Assembly: GCA_964652775.1 (NCBI GenBank) | Contig: CAZZAM010000016.1 | Location: 1-64,000, forward strand | Direction: 5' to 3' | DNA length: 64,000 bases | From: UBA11346 sp038060575 | Lineage (GTDB): Bacteria; Planctomycetota; UBA11346 | Shown: positions 1 through 8,864 of the stretch, piece after piece | Numbering within the stretch: position 1 is the first letter of the stretch | How the letters are laid out: every line of letters begins with the position of its first letter | The notes under the pieces: generated by a model | Databases searched by the model: none | The model's input: the letters and a program-made list of their open reading frames with translations, nothing else | Told to the model about the DNA's origin: nothing | Translations under genes and position numbers: made by a program

Positions 1-1528
1 CCGCAGCCCGGGCAAAATCAGCCAATTCAGCGGGGTCATCGGTGTCGATGCTGCGGCTGACCAACGCTGGTACGCGCACACGACGAGCGGCGGTCAAGGC
101 GGCCACGGCCTCAGCGGTTGATGGCATGGTCTCAATGCCGATGCCATCGGCGCCAGCGTCGGCAGCGGCCTGGATCGCTTCGGCGAAAACTGATTCGGCG
201 TCAGCGAGGGAAATTTCTGCGCCGACGCTGAGTCCGGTTGGACCGACCGATGCCAGCACGGGCACACGACCGCCAGCGCACTCGCGGGCAAGGCGCACAC
301 CAGCAACCATGATGCGCACGGCGAGGTCGCCATCACCACGACAACGAATGCGATTGGCGCCGAAGGTGGCGGTGGTCAGCACCTGGGCACCAGCATCAAG
401 ATACGCACGGTGGATTTCGCGCACGAGATCCGGGCGTTCCAATGCGGCGTTGGTGACTTGGGCAGGGGCAACGCCACGGGCAATCAATTCGCTGCCCATG
501 CCGCCATCAAGAAACACGATGCCGCGGTCGATCAATCTGCGGAGGGGACCGCGCGGTGCTTCGCCTGTGCCGCTGCGGGTCACCAACATGGCGAGTCGTT
601 CGGCGGCGGCGGCTGGCAGTTCGATGCCGAGCAGTCGGGTCAGCGCTTGCGGATCGATGCCTGGACGGGCCAAGCCCTGGCGTTCGGTGGCGGTGACGGT
701 GCTTTCGAGCAGGACCGTGGTGGTGACCGCGCCAACTCCACCGGGAACCGGCGTAATGGCGCTGGCGACGTTGGCGACGCTGGGGTCGACATCGCCAACG
801 ATACTGAATTTACCGTCGTTTCCGGCAACCCGGTTAATGCCGATGTCGATGACCACGGCGCCGGGTTTGATCCAGTCACTGCGCACCAGACCGGCTTTGC
901 CGACCGCGACGCAGACCAAATCAGCGCGTCGGCAGTGCGCGGGCGTGTCGGCGGTGGTGATCTGGCAGACGGTGACGGTTGCGCCGGCGTTGGTGAGCAA
1001 CTGGGCCAGTGGCTTGCCAACGATGGTTGAGGCGCCGACGACAACGGCTTCGACACCTTTGAGGTTCGTGAGCGCTTCTTGGACAAGAGCGAATGCCGCT
1101 AGTGCGGTGCATGGCGCATGTGCCGGACGTCCTGCCAGGACGAGCCCGAGGTTTGCTGGCCCGACGCCTTCGACGTCTTTGTCCGGATTGATCAGCGCCT
1201 GCATGTCGGTTTGCTGAAAACCGGTTGGCAGCGGACTCTGCACGATGACGCCGTGGACAGAGGCATCAAGGTTCAGGGCTTCGATGGCTTCGACCAGTGC
1301 CTCTTGAGTTGAACCAGATGGCAACTCAATAATCCGATGACGAATGCCGACCGCAGCACAGGCGGTGGCTTGGCCTTTCAGATAACTGGACCAAGCGCCA
1401 TCGGCGCAGACCGTCACCGCGGCCAAGCAGGGTTGCTGTCCACGCGTGGCCAAGGTCTGGACCCGTGCGGTCAATGCGGACCGGCGTCGATCGCTCAGCG
1501 CCTTGCCGTCGAGGATGCGTGCTGCCAT
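1..1528 (-). CDS. folD: FolD-homocysteine S-methyltransferase fusion (3' end outside window)
   Basis: One open frame runs from an ATG at 1528 to the window edge, 509 codons without a stop. Residues 1 to about 285 are a whole FolD (methylene-THF dehydrogenase/cyclohydrolase): VQSPLP around residue 97, NPDKDVEG around 115-121, the Rossmann segment VVVGASTIVGKP, and the PGGVG motif. After a short linker, from about residue 337, a homocysteine S-methyltransferase (BHMT/MetH N-terminal) barrel starts with RGIVFLDGGMGSELI and continues through GADGIGIETMPS. Its zinc-binding cysteines would lie beyond the edge. In the FolD part, Tyr49 and Gln97 are kept, but the catalytic Lys (E. coli K54) is Gln53 and the D121 position is Glu120. 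The likely role is folate one-carbon metabolism coupled to methionine synthesis. YitJ-type proteins carry a MetF domain after the methyltransferase, so a third domain may follow. The FolD and methyltransferase family calls are secure; the activity of the FolD half is not. Confidence 0.88.
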   Translation of the reverse strand, partial: MAARILDGKALSDRRRSALTARVQTLATRGQQPCLAAVTVCADGAWSSYLKGQATACAAVGIRHRIIELPSGSTQEALVEAIEALNLDASVHGVIVQSPLPTGFQQTDMQALINPDKDVEGVGPANLGLVLAGRPAHAPCTALAAFALVQEALTNLKGVEAVVVGASTIVGKPLAQLLTNAGATVTVCQITTADTPAHCRRADLVCVAVGKAGLVRSDWIKPGAVVIDIGINRVAGNDGKFSIVGDVDPSVANVASAITPVPGGVGAVTTTVLLESTVTATERQGLARPGIDPQALTRLLGIELPAAAAERLAMLVTRSGTGEAPRGPLRRLIDRGIVFLDGGMGSELIARGVAPAQVTNAALERPDLVREIHRAYLDAGAQVLTTATFGANRIRCRGDGDLAVRIMVAGVRLARECAGGRVPVLASVGPTGLSVGAEISLADAESVFAEAIQAAADAGADGIGIETMPSTAEAVAALTAARRVRVPALVSRSIDTDDPAELADFARAA

Positions 1529-1700
1529 GGGGGGCAGACTCTATGGCTTTGTGTCGCCGAACCAACCCATGTGGTGCGCCGGGTATGAGGCTCCTAAAAG
1601 CATGACAGACTGATGACCATGCAGGACTTGTAGCCTGCGCTATATGCCGATGCTGCCGCCCATGCTGAGTTGCTTCCTGGCCAAGGAAAACTGATCGCTC

Positions 1701-3242
1701 ATGCAACGCAGCGCGTGGATCATCCCGATAGTGATAGGCAGCTTCGCGGTGAGCGGCTGTGGTTCAGATGCGGCCAAATTACGTACGGATGCCGACACGC
1801 ACATGCCCAGCGCTGGGCCTATCGCGGCTGCGCGTGCTGACGAGTCCAGCCAATCCCTGCACCCGGAGCGGCAGGGAGAGGCAGAGCGACCGTTGCCACA
1901 GCCGCTCAGCATCGGGGCCTGCATTGACTGGGCGCTGGAGCATAACCGCGACTTGCGTCAGCGTATCAGTTCGGCCGAGCGTTCCCGCGACGGCATCAGT
2001 ATTGCGCGCAGCGACGCCTACGCGCCAACGCTCACGGCATCCGCGACTCGGGAGTTAGCCAAGGCGGTTGACGGTACGACGCGCACGGATTCGGCGACGG
2101 CCAAGATCGCGCTCACGACCAACGTTGTTGGATTTACGGTGGCGCCTTACGCCGAAGAATCGTGGTCCGCCATTGACTCCTACACTGGCGCGACGCCGTA
2201 CTCGCATCGCGTCGGCGTGAGCGTGTCGCGCCGACTATTCTCGTTGGCCGAATGGTCGCGCCTGGATCAGCCGCTCACCCAAGCCGATCGTGCCTATGCG
2301 TCAGCGGTGAACAGTCTGACCCTCGAGAGCAGACGGAGCGCATTCACAGTTGCGTCGGCATTCATGAACCTCCAGCGGGCGCAGACCCGCATGCACTTGC
2401 GCGAACGTCGCGTAGAGCAGGCGATCCAATTTGTTGCGGGCGTACACGAATCGGTGGCCGCCGGACTCAAGGCGCCAGTTGAGGAAACCAACGCGGTGAT
2501 CGATCGCAATCAGGCCGAGGCGGATCTGCTTGGCGATCGTCTGGCAGTGGCCAACGCGCGCGATCAGGTGCTGTCCTTGCTGGACCGACCGTTGGGTAGC
2601 GCATTGGACATCGAGGCATCGCGGGTGGACGACATCCATCCCGAGCTTCCTCCACTTGAGGCGGATATCGCGCTGGTCCTGAATTCGCACGAAGAGATTC
2701 TCAATCAGCACATTGATCTTGAGCAGCGGCGCGACAACGAACGCATTCAGCATGATCGCCTGGCTCCGCAACTGACGGCCACGGTTGCTGCGGAACGGCG
2801 ATGGGATGCGGCTACGGCCTTGGCGCGCGCGAATCCCGAGGATGTCGTCAGTCTTTCCTTCGGCCTTGAGTTGCCGATGGACGGTTGGGCCGGGGAGCGG
2901 GCGAGTCTGCGTCAGCAGGAACGATTGCTCCGTGAATCGCGGCTGAAACTGCGCGCCAAGCAAGCCGAATTGGAGCTCGAAGTCCGTCAGCTGCGTCGCC
3001 GCATCGACCGTCAGGTGACTGCGGTCAACTTGGCTGACCAGCGACTCCAGGCGGAACGGGAAAAATTCGCCGCAACCGAGGCGAGCTATCGCACTGGTCG
3101 GGTTGACAATCTCGAACTCACCCGGGCGCGCAGCAGCCTCGACCAGGCCGAAGTCGGCTTGCTTGAATCACGGATTGATCTGGTATTGCTCCTCGCCGAG
3201 CGCGAGGCCGTGCTGCCCCGAACCTTGCCGACACAGCCGTGA
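1701..3242 (+). CDS. TolC-family outer membrane efflux lipoprotein
   Basis: A 513-residue protein of the TolC/OEP family, expected to form the outer-membrane channel of a tripartite exporter. Residues 1-20 form a lipoprotein signal peptide with V-S-G-C at Cys20. The region from about 75 to the end has the alternating long coiled-coil helices and short strands of two OEP repeats, for example the helical stretch SRLKLRAKQAELELEV near residue 415. The ATG at 1701 follows AAGGAAA about 11 nt upstream. The stop overlaps the GTG of the next gene (GTGA), so it is the first gene of a five-gene operon reaching 12879. Members of the family without a biochemically assigned substrate cannot be assigned one here. 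Confidence 0.85.
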   Translation: MQRSAWIIPIVIGSFAVSGCGSDAAKLRTDADTHMPSAGPIAAARADESSQSLHPERQGEAERPLPQPLSIGACIDWALEHNRDLRQRISSAERSRDGISIARSDAYAPTLTASATRELAKAVDGTTRTDSATAKIALTTNVVGFTVAPYAEESWSAIDSYTGATPYSHRVGVSVSRRLFSLAEWSRLDQPLTQADRAYASAVNSLTLESRRSAFTVASAFMNLQRAQTRMHLRERRVEQAIQFVAGVHESVAAGLKAPVEETNAVIDRNQAEADLLGDRLAVANARDQVLSLLDRPLGSALDIEASRVDDIHPELPPLEADIALVLNSHEEILNQHIDLEQRRDNERIQHDRLAPQLTATVAAERRWDAATALARANPEDVVSLSFGLELPMDGWAGERASLRQQERLLRESRLKLRAKQAELELEVRQLRRRIDRQVTAVNLADQRLQAEREKFAATEASYRTGRVDNLELTRARSSLDQAEVGLLESRIDLVLLLAEREAVLPRTLPTQP

Positions 3243-5752
3243 TCCGTCGGACGTGTTCGTTTGCTCCGCTCTTGGCCGTGCTGGTCCTGTGCGGCTGCAC
3301 AGGTGGATCACCGGAGATCCTCGCGCCGCCACCGACCCTGATGACGGCAGAGGCGATTCCTAGCGGTGGTTTGTGGATTGATCTCGATGGCACCGCCGAG
3401 CATCAACGTCCGACCGGTCACGCATCCAAACTATTGCGCGGTTCTTGGGTTCCGGTGGTTTCCGTTGTTGACGAAGGATCAACTGTCAAACCAGGTGATG
3501 AACTCGCGCGTTACGATACCGCCGCCCTGCGCATGTGGAATGCCCGCGATGCAAACTTTATCAAGCAGCAGGAATTGTCCCGGCGGTTGGATCTTTTACG
3601 TGCTGATGGTGAGGTGACGCAGCTTGAATCAGCGATGAATCGCCTGCGCGCTCAGCGTCGTGTACTGGCTGCTACGCTGACGGCGGCCAGCACAGTCGAT
3701 CAGGATCTAATTCGCGTTGCTGAACTCCAGGTTCAAAATGCGGAGTCGGCCCATGCAGCCGATGCCACGCGCTTAGAGCGACTCACCAAGGCTGCGGCAG
3801 CTGGAGCGCCGATCAGCGGTGAAGATCTTGCGAAAGCACGCGAAGACGAAATCTGGACCAGAGCGGCCATGGTCACCCCGCGGGTTGCATTGGCATTGGC
3901 TCGACAACCGGCGGATGCGGCGACGGTCATTCGTTTGCAGTTGGCCCTCGCTGACGTGGACGCGCAGTTGGGAAGTTCACCGGAAGAGGGACTTGCCGCA
4001 GATGTACGCAGTGCCAAAGAGCGACGCAAGCGCCGCGAAATTGACACTGGGAACCCACGCGGGGCTTGGCGTAAGCGTAACTACGAAAATCGCGAGAGTG
4101 TATTGGCGGATCCGACCATTCGTGCCACCGTCGAAGGGGTTGTACAGCTGCGCAATTCCAGCGTGCGCGTCGGACAGAAGCTCAATGGCGGACTGAATAC
4201 GATCTTTGTCCTGGACCACGGTGGTTTGGCAGCGCGCATACAAATACCTGAACAGCTGCGGGCGTTGGTGGAAGTGGGTAGTCCAGTCATCCTCCAAGTT
4301 CCTGGGGAGTCAGGTGCAGTTATATCCGGGCAGGTACGTTCATTGGCTGCGGCTCCAGAGCGGGGTCGCACTGGTCATCCGCAATTCCCTGCACTGGTTG
4401 AACTCGAGCACGTGCCTGATGCGGTGAAGCCGGGAATGGAGGCGGATTGTCGGATTGCCGTCGCGGTTCGCGGAAAACCGTCCGTGCTGCCGTCGTTCTG
4501 TATTCCCGATCCGGATCGTCCCAGCGTGATACTCAGTGATGGAACAACTCGGACCATTCAAGGCTACCGTGCTTCGGCGTGGTTTGTTATTCTTGAGGGT
4601 CTGCGTCCCGGTGAGCAGGTGCGAATCCCAAGTGGAAAGACGGCATCGACACGGGTGCGACTGTCGACGTTGGTTGAACCAGCGGTGTTTACGCCGGTAC
4701 AATTGCATTCTGCTGGATGGGAGCCGATCGAATTACTTCCCGAAGGAAGTGCGGTTACGACCGGCATGCGTATCGCGAGGATGTCCAGCGCTGATAGCTG
4801 GCGCATGGCAGACGACGTTCGTGCTGATGCCAATATGACCATGATTCAGGCGCGCTATGATCTTGCTGTTGCGCAGTTTTCTGCCGGAGCGGAACGTGCT
4901 GCGGCTCAAGCGGCAGCAGTTCGTGCCTCGATTGCGCGCAGCCGGGCACGTCTTGATGCGCGGGTCTTGCGCGAGGAGTACGACGCCGTCGCTCGTGCGC
5001 GCAGTGCAGAAACGGTAACTCGGGCTGAGATTGCACTTGGACGAGCAACCCGTGACCTAGCAGCGACGATTGAGGAACGACGAGTCGGTGCAGCCTCCGA
5101 GCAAGCGCTTCGTGATGCACGCTTTGCTGTGACGAAGAGTGAAATAGCCATGGATCGGGCGCGTCTGAATACCGTTGCCGATGAATTAGCTGTGGATTGG
5201 CTCAGCTTACGCAAGGCCGAAAGTGCTGCCAAGAATGCTGAAGAGGCAGAAGTTACCCAGCGCTCGCGCATTTTGATCGCAGGAGAAGCCTACCGTGCAC
5301 AGCTGGCGAGCGCGTTGGCCCGGTTTGACAAAACGCGGCATCAGGTTGAGCAAAGCCTGAAAGAGATCGGTGATGACGAGGTATTTGCACCGGTGGACGG
5401 CGTATTGGTCTACGGTCGCGATGGGGACGGACAGCCCAAGGTTGGACGCATTTTGCAAACCAATGAACCATTCCGCATTGCCACTGGGAATGAGCGCCGC
5501 GCGACCTTCGAAGTTCCAGCTCGGCTGTTTGGAACAATTCATCAAGGTGATCAGATTCGTTTGAGCACACCCGGTAGGGACGTACCAATCATTGGCGTTA
5601 TTCATGCAGTAGCGGTGGCGTTTCTGCCACCGCAATCGCTCGCCGAGGAAATTGCTATCGGTCGCACCGTGGGACCCGAGGACCGTGTGTTCAAAGTCAC
5701 CGTCGCCTTCAGCGACTTGCCACTGGGGAGTACCGTCAGTGTCGAGTTCTAG
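3239..5752 (+). CDS. Double HlyD-type membrane fusion lipoprotein (adaptor 1)
   Basis: An 837-residue periplasmic adaptor, about twice the usual length for a HlyD/MacA membrane fusion protein. It begins at GTG 3239, overlapping the preceding stop by 4 nt. Residues 1-20 are a lipoprotein signal (L-C-G-C, Cys20). Two adaptor units follow each other. Unit 1 has a lipoyl half-motif (DEGSTVKPGDELARYD, about 80), a long alpha-hairpin, the second half-motif (IRATVEGVVQLRNSSVRVGQ, about 290), and barrel and membrane-proximal parts to about 475. Unit 2 repeats this: LLPEGSAVTTGMRIARM near 500, coiled coil to about 710, then VFAPVDGVLVYG and a barrel to the end. It probably bridges the TolC-like channel and the MacB-like pump. 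The internal duplication is visible in the layout; the function is inferred from family and operon. Confidence 0.8.
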   Translation: MIRRTCSFAPLLAVLVLCGCTGGSPEILAPPPTLMTAEAIPSGGLWIDLDGTAEHQRPTGHASKLLRGSWVPVVSVVDEGSTVKPGDELARYDTAALRMWNARDANFIKQQELSRRLDLLRADGEVTQLESAMNRLRAQRRVLAATLTAASTVDQDLIRVAELQVQNAESAHAADATRLERLTKAAAAGAPISGEDLAKAREDEIWTRAAMVTPRVALALARQPADAATVIRLQLALADVDAQLGSSPEEGLAADVRSAKERRKRREIDTGNPRGAWRKRNYENRESVLADPTIRATVEGVVQLRNSSVRVGQKLNGGLNTIFVLDHGGLAARIQIPEQLRALVEVGSPVILQVPGESGAVISGQVRSLAAAPERGRTGHPQFPALVELEHVPDAVKPGMEADCRIAVAVRGKPSVLPSFCIPDPDRPSVILSDGTTRTIQGYRASAWFVILEGLRPGEQVRIPSGKTASTRVRLSTLVEPAVFTPVQLHSAGWEPIELLPEGSAVTTGMRIARMSSADSWRMADDVRADANMTMIQARYDLAVAQFSAGAERAAAQAAAVRASIARSRARLDARVLREEYDAVARARSAETVTRAEIALGRATRDLAATIEERRVGAASEQALRDARFAVTKSEIAMDRARLNTVADELAVDWLSLRKAESAAKNAEEAEVTQRSRILIAGEAYRAQLASALARFDKTRHQVEQSLKEIGDDEVFAPVDGVLVYGRDGDGQPKVGRILQTNEPFRIATGNERRATFEVPARLFGTIHQGDQIRLSTPGRDVPIIGVIHAVAVAFLPPQSLAEEIAIGRTVGPEDRVFKVTVAFSDLPLGSTVSVEF

Positions 5753-8700
5753 CGGTCAAATCGTGGTCTGCCTGCTGGCTTGCTGTCTGCCAACTATGGT
5801 TGCGGCTGGCGAGTCGGCATATGTGGACGTGCATGAGGTTGGTCGTGTGGCGATCGACAGTGGCGTGACGCTGCGCTTGAATCCGCCGGCCAAGGATCTG
5901 GTGGTTGCATGGATCGCTGCTGATGGCACCCGGGTTGCACCGGGCGATGTCGTGGTGCGTTTTGATTCCGTGCTCATCCAGGATGGTTTACCGGCTCGGC
6001 AGCGTGCGCTCGCTATCGCAAAGATGGAGCTGGAGCGTGCACGCTCTAGCCGACTGGATGCGATTGCAGATCTCGAGTCGCGTCGCCACCAGCTGCGTGG
6101 TGACTATCGCACGGTACGCGCGCAGATTGAGCGACTTTTGCGGGTTGATCCCGAGCAAATCGCCCTGCTGCAGGCAGAGTATCAAAATGCTGTGTTGGCG
6201 GCAGAAATTGCTGAACGGGAGAATGGCCGGTGCCAAGCCGAATTGGCCCAGGGCCGCATCAGTGTCGAATCAGCCCGAGCGGCAACTCATGCAGCCGAAC
6301 AGGCGCGACTGGCGGTCGCACGACCGCAGCAAGCAGTGCAACTCGCTCAGCACCCGGATGAGTTGTCCCACGAATTGGTGGTATTGCGTCAGCGCTGTGC
6401 GGATATTGGTGGTCAGCTGGGCGTTCATCCTGATGGCAGTGAAGATCCCAGAAAGGGAATTGGCGAGCGGATCACAGCTTTGAATAGCCAGATTGAGGCT
6501 GACCTCAATACCGTGCGTGGAAATGTCGACAAACTCGCCGCCGAGCTTCATGAGTCGATCCGTGATCTGCGTGATCATACGCCGATGGTTTCCGTGGACA
6601 TCACCACGTTGCCGAGCAAGCAGGTGGTGGCTCGTTATCTATTCGCGCCATCTGGACATAATGTCGCTGGCAGTACGGCGGTTGATCGTGGACTGCCATT
6701 TACTGCTGTGCGTGGCTACGGTTGGAGTCGTCCGTGTAGCGTAGATGAGTTGGTGTGGCGGGATAAGGTCGAGAGCAAACCGCTTCCAGCAGGGATGGGA
6801 ACAACCGGTTCAAAGGATGGCGGCAAAGGACGTACGCGCAAAAAAGTCGACGGCGGTCGCGGAGGCCAATCGGGATATGTGGGTGGCGTGGCGCTGATTG
6901 CCGAGCCGGCCACGTGGTCGTGTTCGCTGCCGTCGGGACGTTATGCGGTAAAAGTTGGTCTTGGCGATAATTGTGATTGGGATGGCGCGGTGGTTCGGAT
7001 CGAGGGCAAGCCGCTTTCCGTGCCGGTGCGAATTCCGGTTGGCATCACCGAAGCCGACACGGAGGTGGATGTCACTGATGGTCGGCTGGACATCGCGATT
7101 GGAGACGCCGAGATGAAGACGATACGTGCGCCAGTGGCTGGAGCTGTGGTTGCACAAGGTACCGTCAAAGCGGGGTTCCGCGTCACCGATCAAGGACAGT
7201 CCTTGGCTTTCTTGGCTGGGCCCGAATCGCTGGTGGTCGATGTGCTCGTCGCCCAAGATCTCGCGCCGATGCTCGGACGGGCGAAGCCGCGCGACGGTGG
7301 TGATTTGCAAAGCCGTATCCGCTTAAACGGTATTGAAGTCCGTCGTTTAAACGGTGTTGGCATGTCCGCAGAGATCCAAGAGGTCGGCGCACAAAGCGTG
7401 CGGTATTCGCGGAATCCGGATGATCGCGAGGACGGCAATCCAGCCGACCGGATTGCGCGCGAATTGCGTCTTGCGCTGCCCAAGGCCGAGCGTGCCGAGT
7501 TGATTGTCGGACAAGCGGTCGACGTTCGCCTGCGTTTTTCCGTTCCCGATGGCGCGACGACACTCCTGCCGCATTTAGTTCGCATCGATCGAGAAGGAGC
7601 GGTCATTCAGGAGGTCGAGGCGGTCCACGAACGGGGCGTCCAGGCGGTCCGGATCGGTCGCCAAGTAGTTGTCGATGCCCTTATTGATCCCACGCATTTA
7701 CGCTCGCCTGGCCCACGGCAGACCGGACCAATCGAATCAAGCGACGGACGCTTTCGCGGTGAAGTGGTTCCAGGTGCGCGAACCAGGGTCTCGCTGTCTT
7801 GGGTCAGAGGTCGCGTCGAAACGTTATTGCCTGATGGTAGTCAGGTGAAGGCTGGCGATGTCGTCTTGACCATTCATGACCCAAAGATGGAAGCCGACAG
7901 CGAACGTGCGGCGCGCGATCGCCAGGCCGCCATCCGCGAGGTGTTGGCGGCCGCTGAGCGGCGACATCAGGATCAGCTCAATGTGTCGAGTGCGCATGAA
8001 ACCAGGATCGTTGCTGAAACGCAGGCGCGTACTGCATTACGGCAGTTATATGACGTGGATGATGTGGCGCAGCTGAATGTTCGGTTGGATGAAGATCTTG
8101 CCCGGTTGCATGCCGACGCGGCGCGTGAATCGAGCGGTCGCTTGGCGCAACTGAAGGTGCCGCCATCGGATGACGTGGCACGTGCGAAGGTGAATCTTGA
8201 GTTGGCATTGTTGAATCAGGATCGCGCCCGCTTATCAGCCTCGGCGTGGGATCTGGCTTTGGACTGGGTCAAAAGCAAAGATACGGCGGCGTCCTGGCTT
8301 GATCGGGTAGCTGCTCTCGGACAACGTGAAGCGGAAATGGATGAATCCACGGTCCAAGAGCGCATCAACACGATCAGCGATCGCATGGCGATCGAGCGGG
8401 CTGGTGAGTCCCATTCCTGGCAGCGTTACTTTGCTGATCGTCGCATCGTCAAGGCGCCAGTGGATGGCCGCATCCTCTATCTCAATGCCTGGAACGACCA
8501 GACGCAGCGTTCAGAGAAGATTGATCGTGAGTTTCCCGTCTCGTCTGGATTGACCGTGGCTGAGATCGTTGATGAACGGGAGTTGTCATTCACGGTCGAG
8601 CTGCCTGAGGATCGTTTCCCGAAGCTGCAGGTTGGCACCACCTGTGAAATTGAATTTGAGATTGCTCCTGGGCATCCGGTGAAGGCCACCTTGTCTGACG

Positions 8701-8864
8701 TCGGCCATGCCTTTACTTTGCCGCGCGACCGTTTGCGTGGCAATGAGGAGCACCAGGCGGTGTCGAGTAGACGAACCTTTATGGCGACGATCGTGTTCCA
8801 AGCTCCCGAACAACTGCGCAGACGCTTGATCACCGGGGTCAAGGGATGGCTGAGGATTCCATGA
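5739..8864 (+). CDS. Double membrane fusion protein with inserted malectin-like domain (adaptor 2)
   Basis: A 1041-residue secreted adaptor. I place the start at GTG 5739: it has GGGGAG nine bases upstream, overlaps the previous gene by 14 nt, and gives a clean signal peptide (hydrophobic to about 22, V-A-A-G cleavage). An upstream TTG at 5652 would lie deep in the previous gene. HlyD-like lipoyl and coiled-coil parts fill residues about 25-290. At about 298-460 a beta-rich domain is inserted, with RGYGW, a Gly/Lys-rich stretch (about 353-384), CSLPSGRYAVKVGLGD and VDVTDGRLDIAIGD. This spacing resembles malectin/galactose-binding-like domains of polysaccharide-active proteins. A second adaptor unit (LLPDGSQVKAGDVVLTIHD, coiled coil, RIVKAPVDGRILYL, barrel) follows at about 670-1041. 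It overlaps the next gene by ATGA. The carbohydrate-binding idea is inference from pattern. Confidence 0.75.
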   Translation: MSSSSGQIVVCLLACCLPTMVAAGESAYVDVHEVGRVAIDSGVTLRLNPPAKDLVVAWIAADGTRVAPGDVVVRFDSVLIQDGLPARQRALAIAKMELERARSSRLDAIADLESRRHQLRGDYRTVRAQIERLLRVDPEQIALLQAEYQNAVLAAEIAERENGRCQAELAQGRISVESARAATHAAEQARLAVARPQQAVQLAQHPDELSHELVVLRQRCADIGGQLGVHPDGSEDPRKGIGERITALNSQIEADLNTVRGNVDKLAAELHESIRDLRDHTPMVSVDITTLPSKQVVARYLFAPSGHNVAGSTAVDRGLPFTAVRGYGWSRPCSVDELVWRDKVESKPLPAGMGTTGSKDGGKGRTRKKVDGGRGGQSGYVGGVALIAEPATWSCSLPSGRYAVKVGLGDNCDWDGAVVRIEGKPLSVPVRIPVGITEADTEVDVTDGRLDIAIGDAEMKTIRAPVAGAVVAQGTVKAGFRVTDQGQSLAFLAGPESLVVDVLVAQDLAPMLGRAKPRDGGDLQSRIRLNGIEVRRLNGVGMSAEIQEVGAQSVRYSRNPDDREDGNPADRIARELRLALPKAERAELIVGQAVDVRLRFSVPDGATTLLPHLVRIDREGAVIQEVEAVHERGVQAVRIGRQVVVDALIDPTHLRSPGPRQTGPIESSDGRFRGEVVPGARTRVSLSWVRGRVETLLPDGSQVKAGDVVLTIHDPKMEADSERAARDRQAAIREVLAAAERRHQDQLNVSSAHETRIVAETQARTALRQLYDVDDVAQLNVRLDEDLARLHADAARESSGRLAQLKVPPSDDVARAKVNLELALLNQDRARLSASAWDLALDWVKSKDTAASWLDRVAALGQREAEMDESTVQERINTISDRMAIERAGESHSWQRYFADRRIVKAPVDGRILYLNAWNDQTQRSEKIDREFPVSSGLTVAEIVDERELSFTVELPEDRFPKLQVGTTCEIEFEIAPGHPVKATLSDVGHAFTLPRDRLRGNEEHQAVSSRRTFMATIVFQAPEQLRRRLITGVKGWLRIP

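Noticed and set aside
1529..1700. Possible SAM/SAH riboswitch upstream of the FolD-methyltransferase fusion
   Set aside because: No conserved core of any known SAM or SAH class could be recognised in the 172-nt region on the minus strand; no promoter hexamers stood out either.
5652..5738. Upstream TTG start that would lengthen adaptor 2 by 29 residues
   Set aside because: It lies 100 nt inside the previous gene, while GTG 5739 has a good ribosome-binding site and gives a clean signal peptide.
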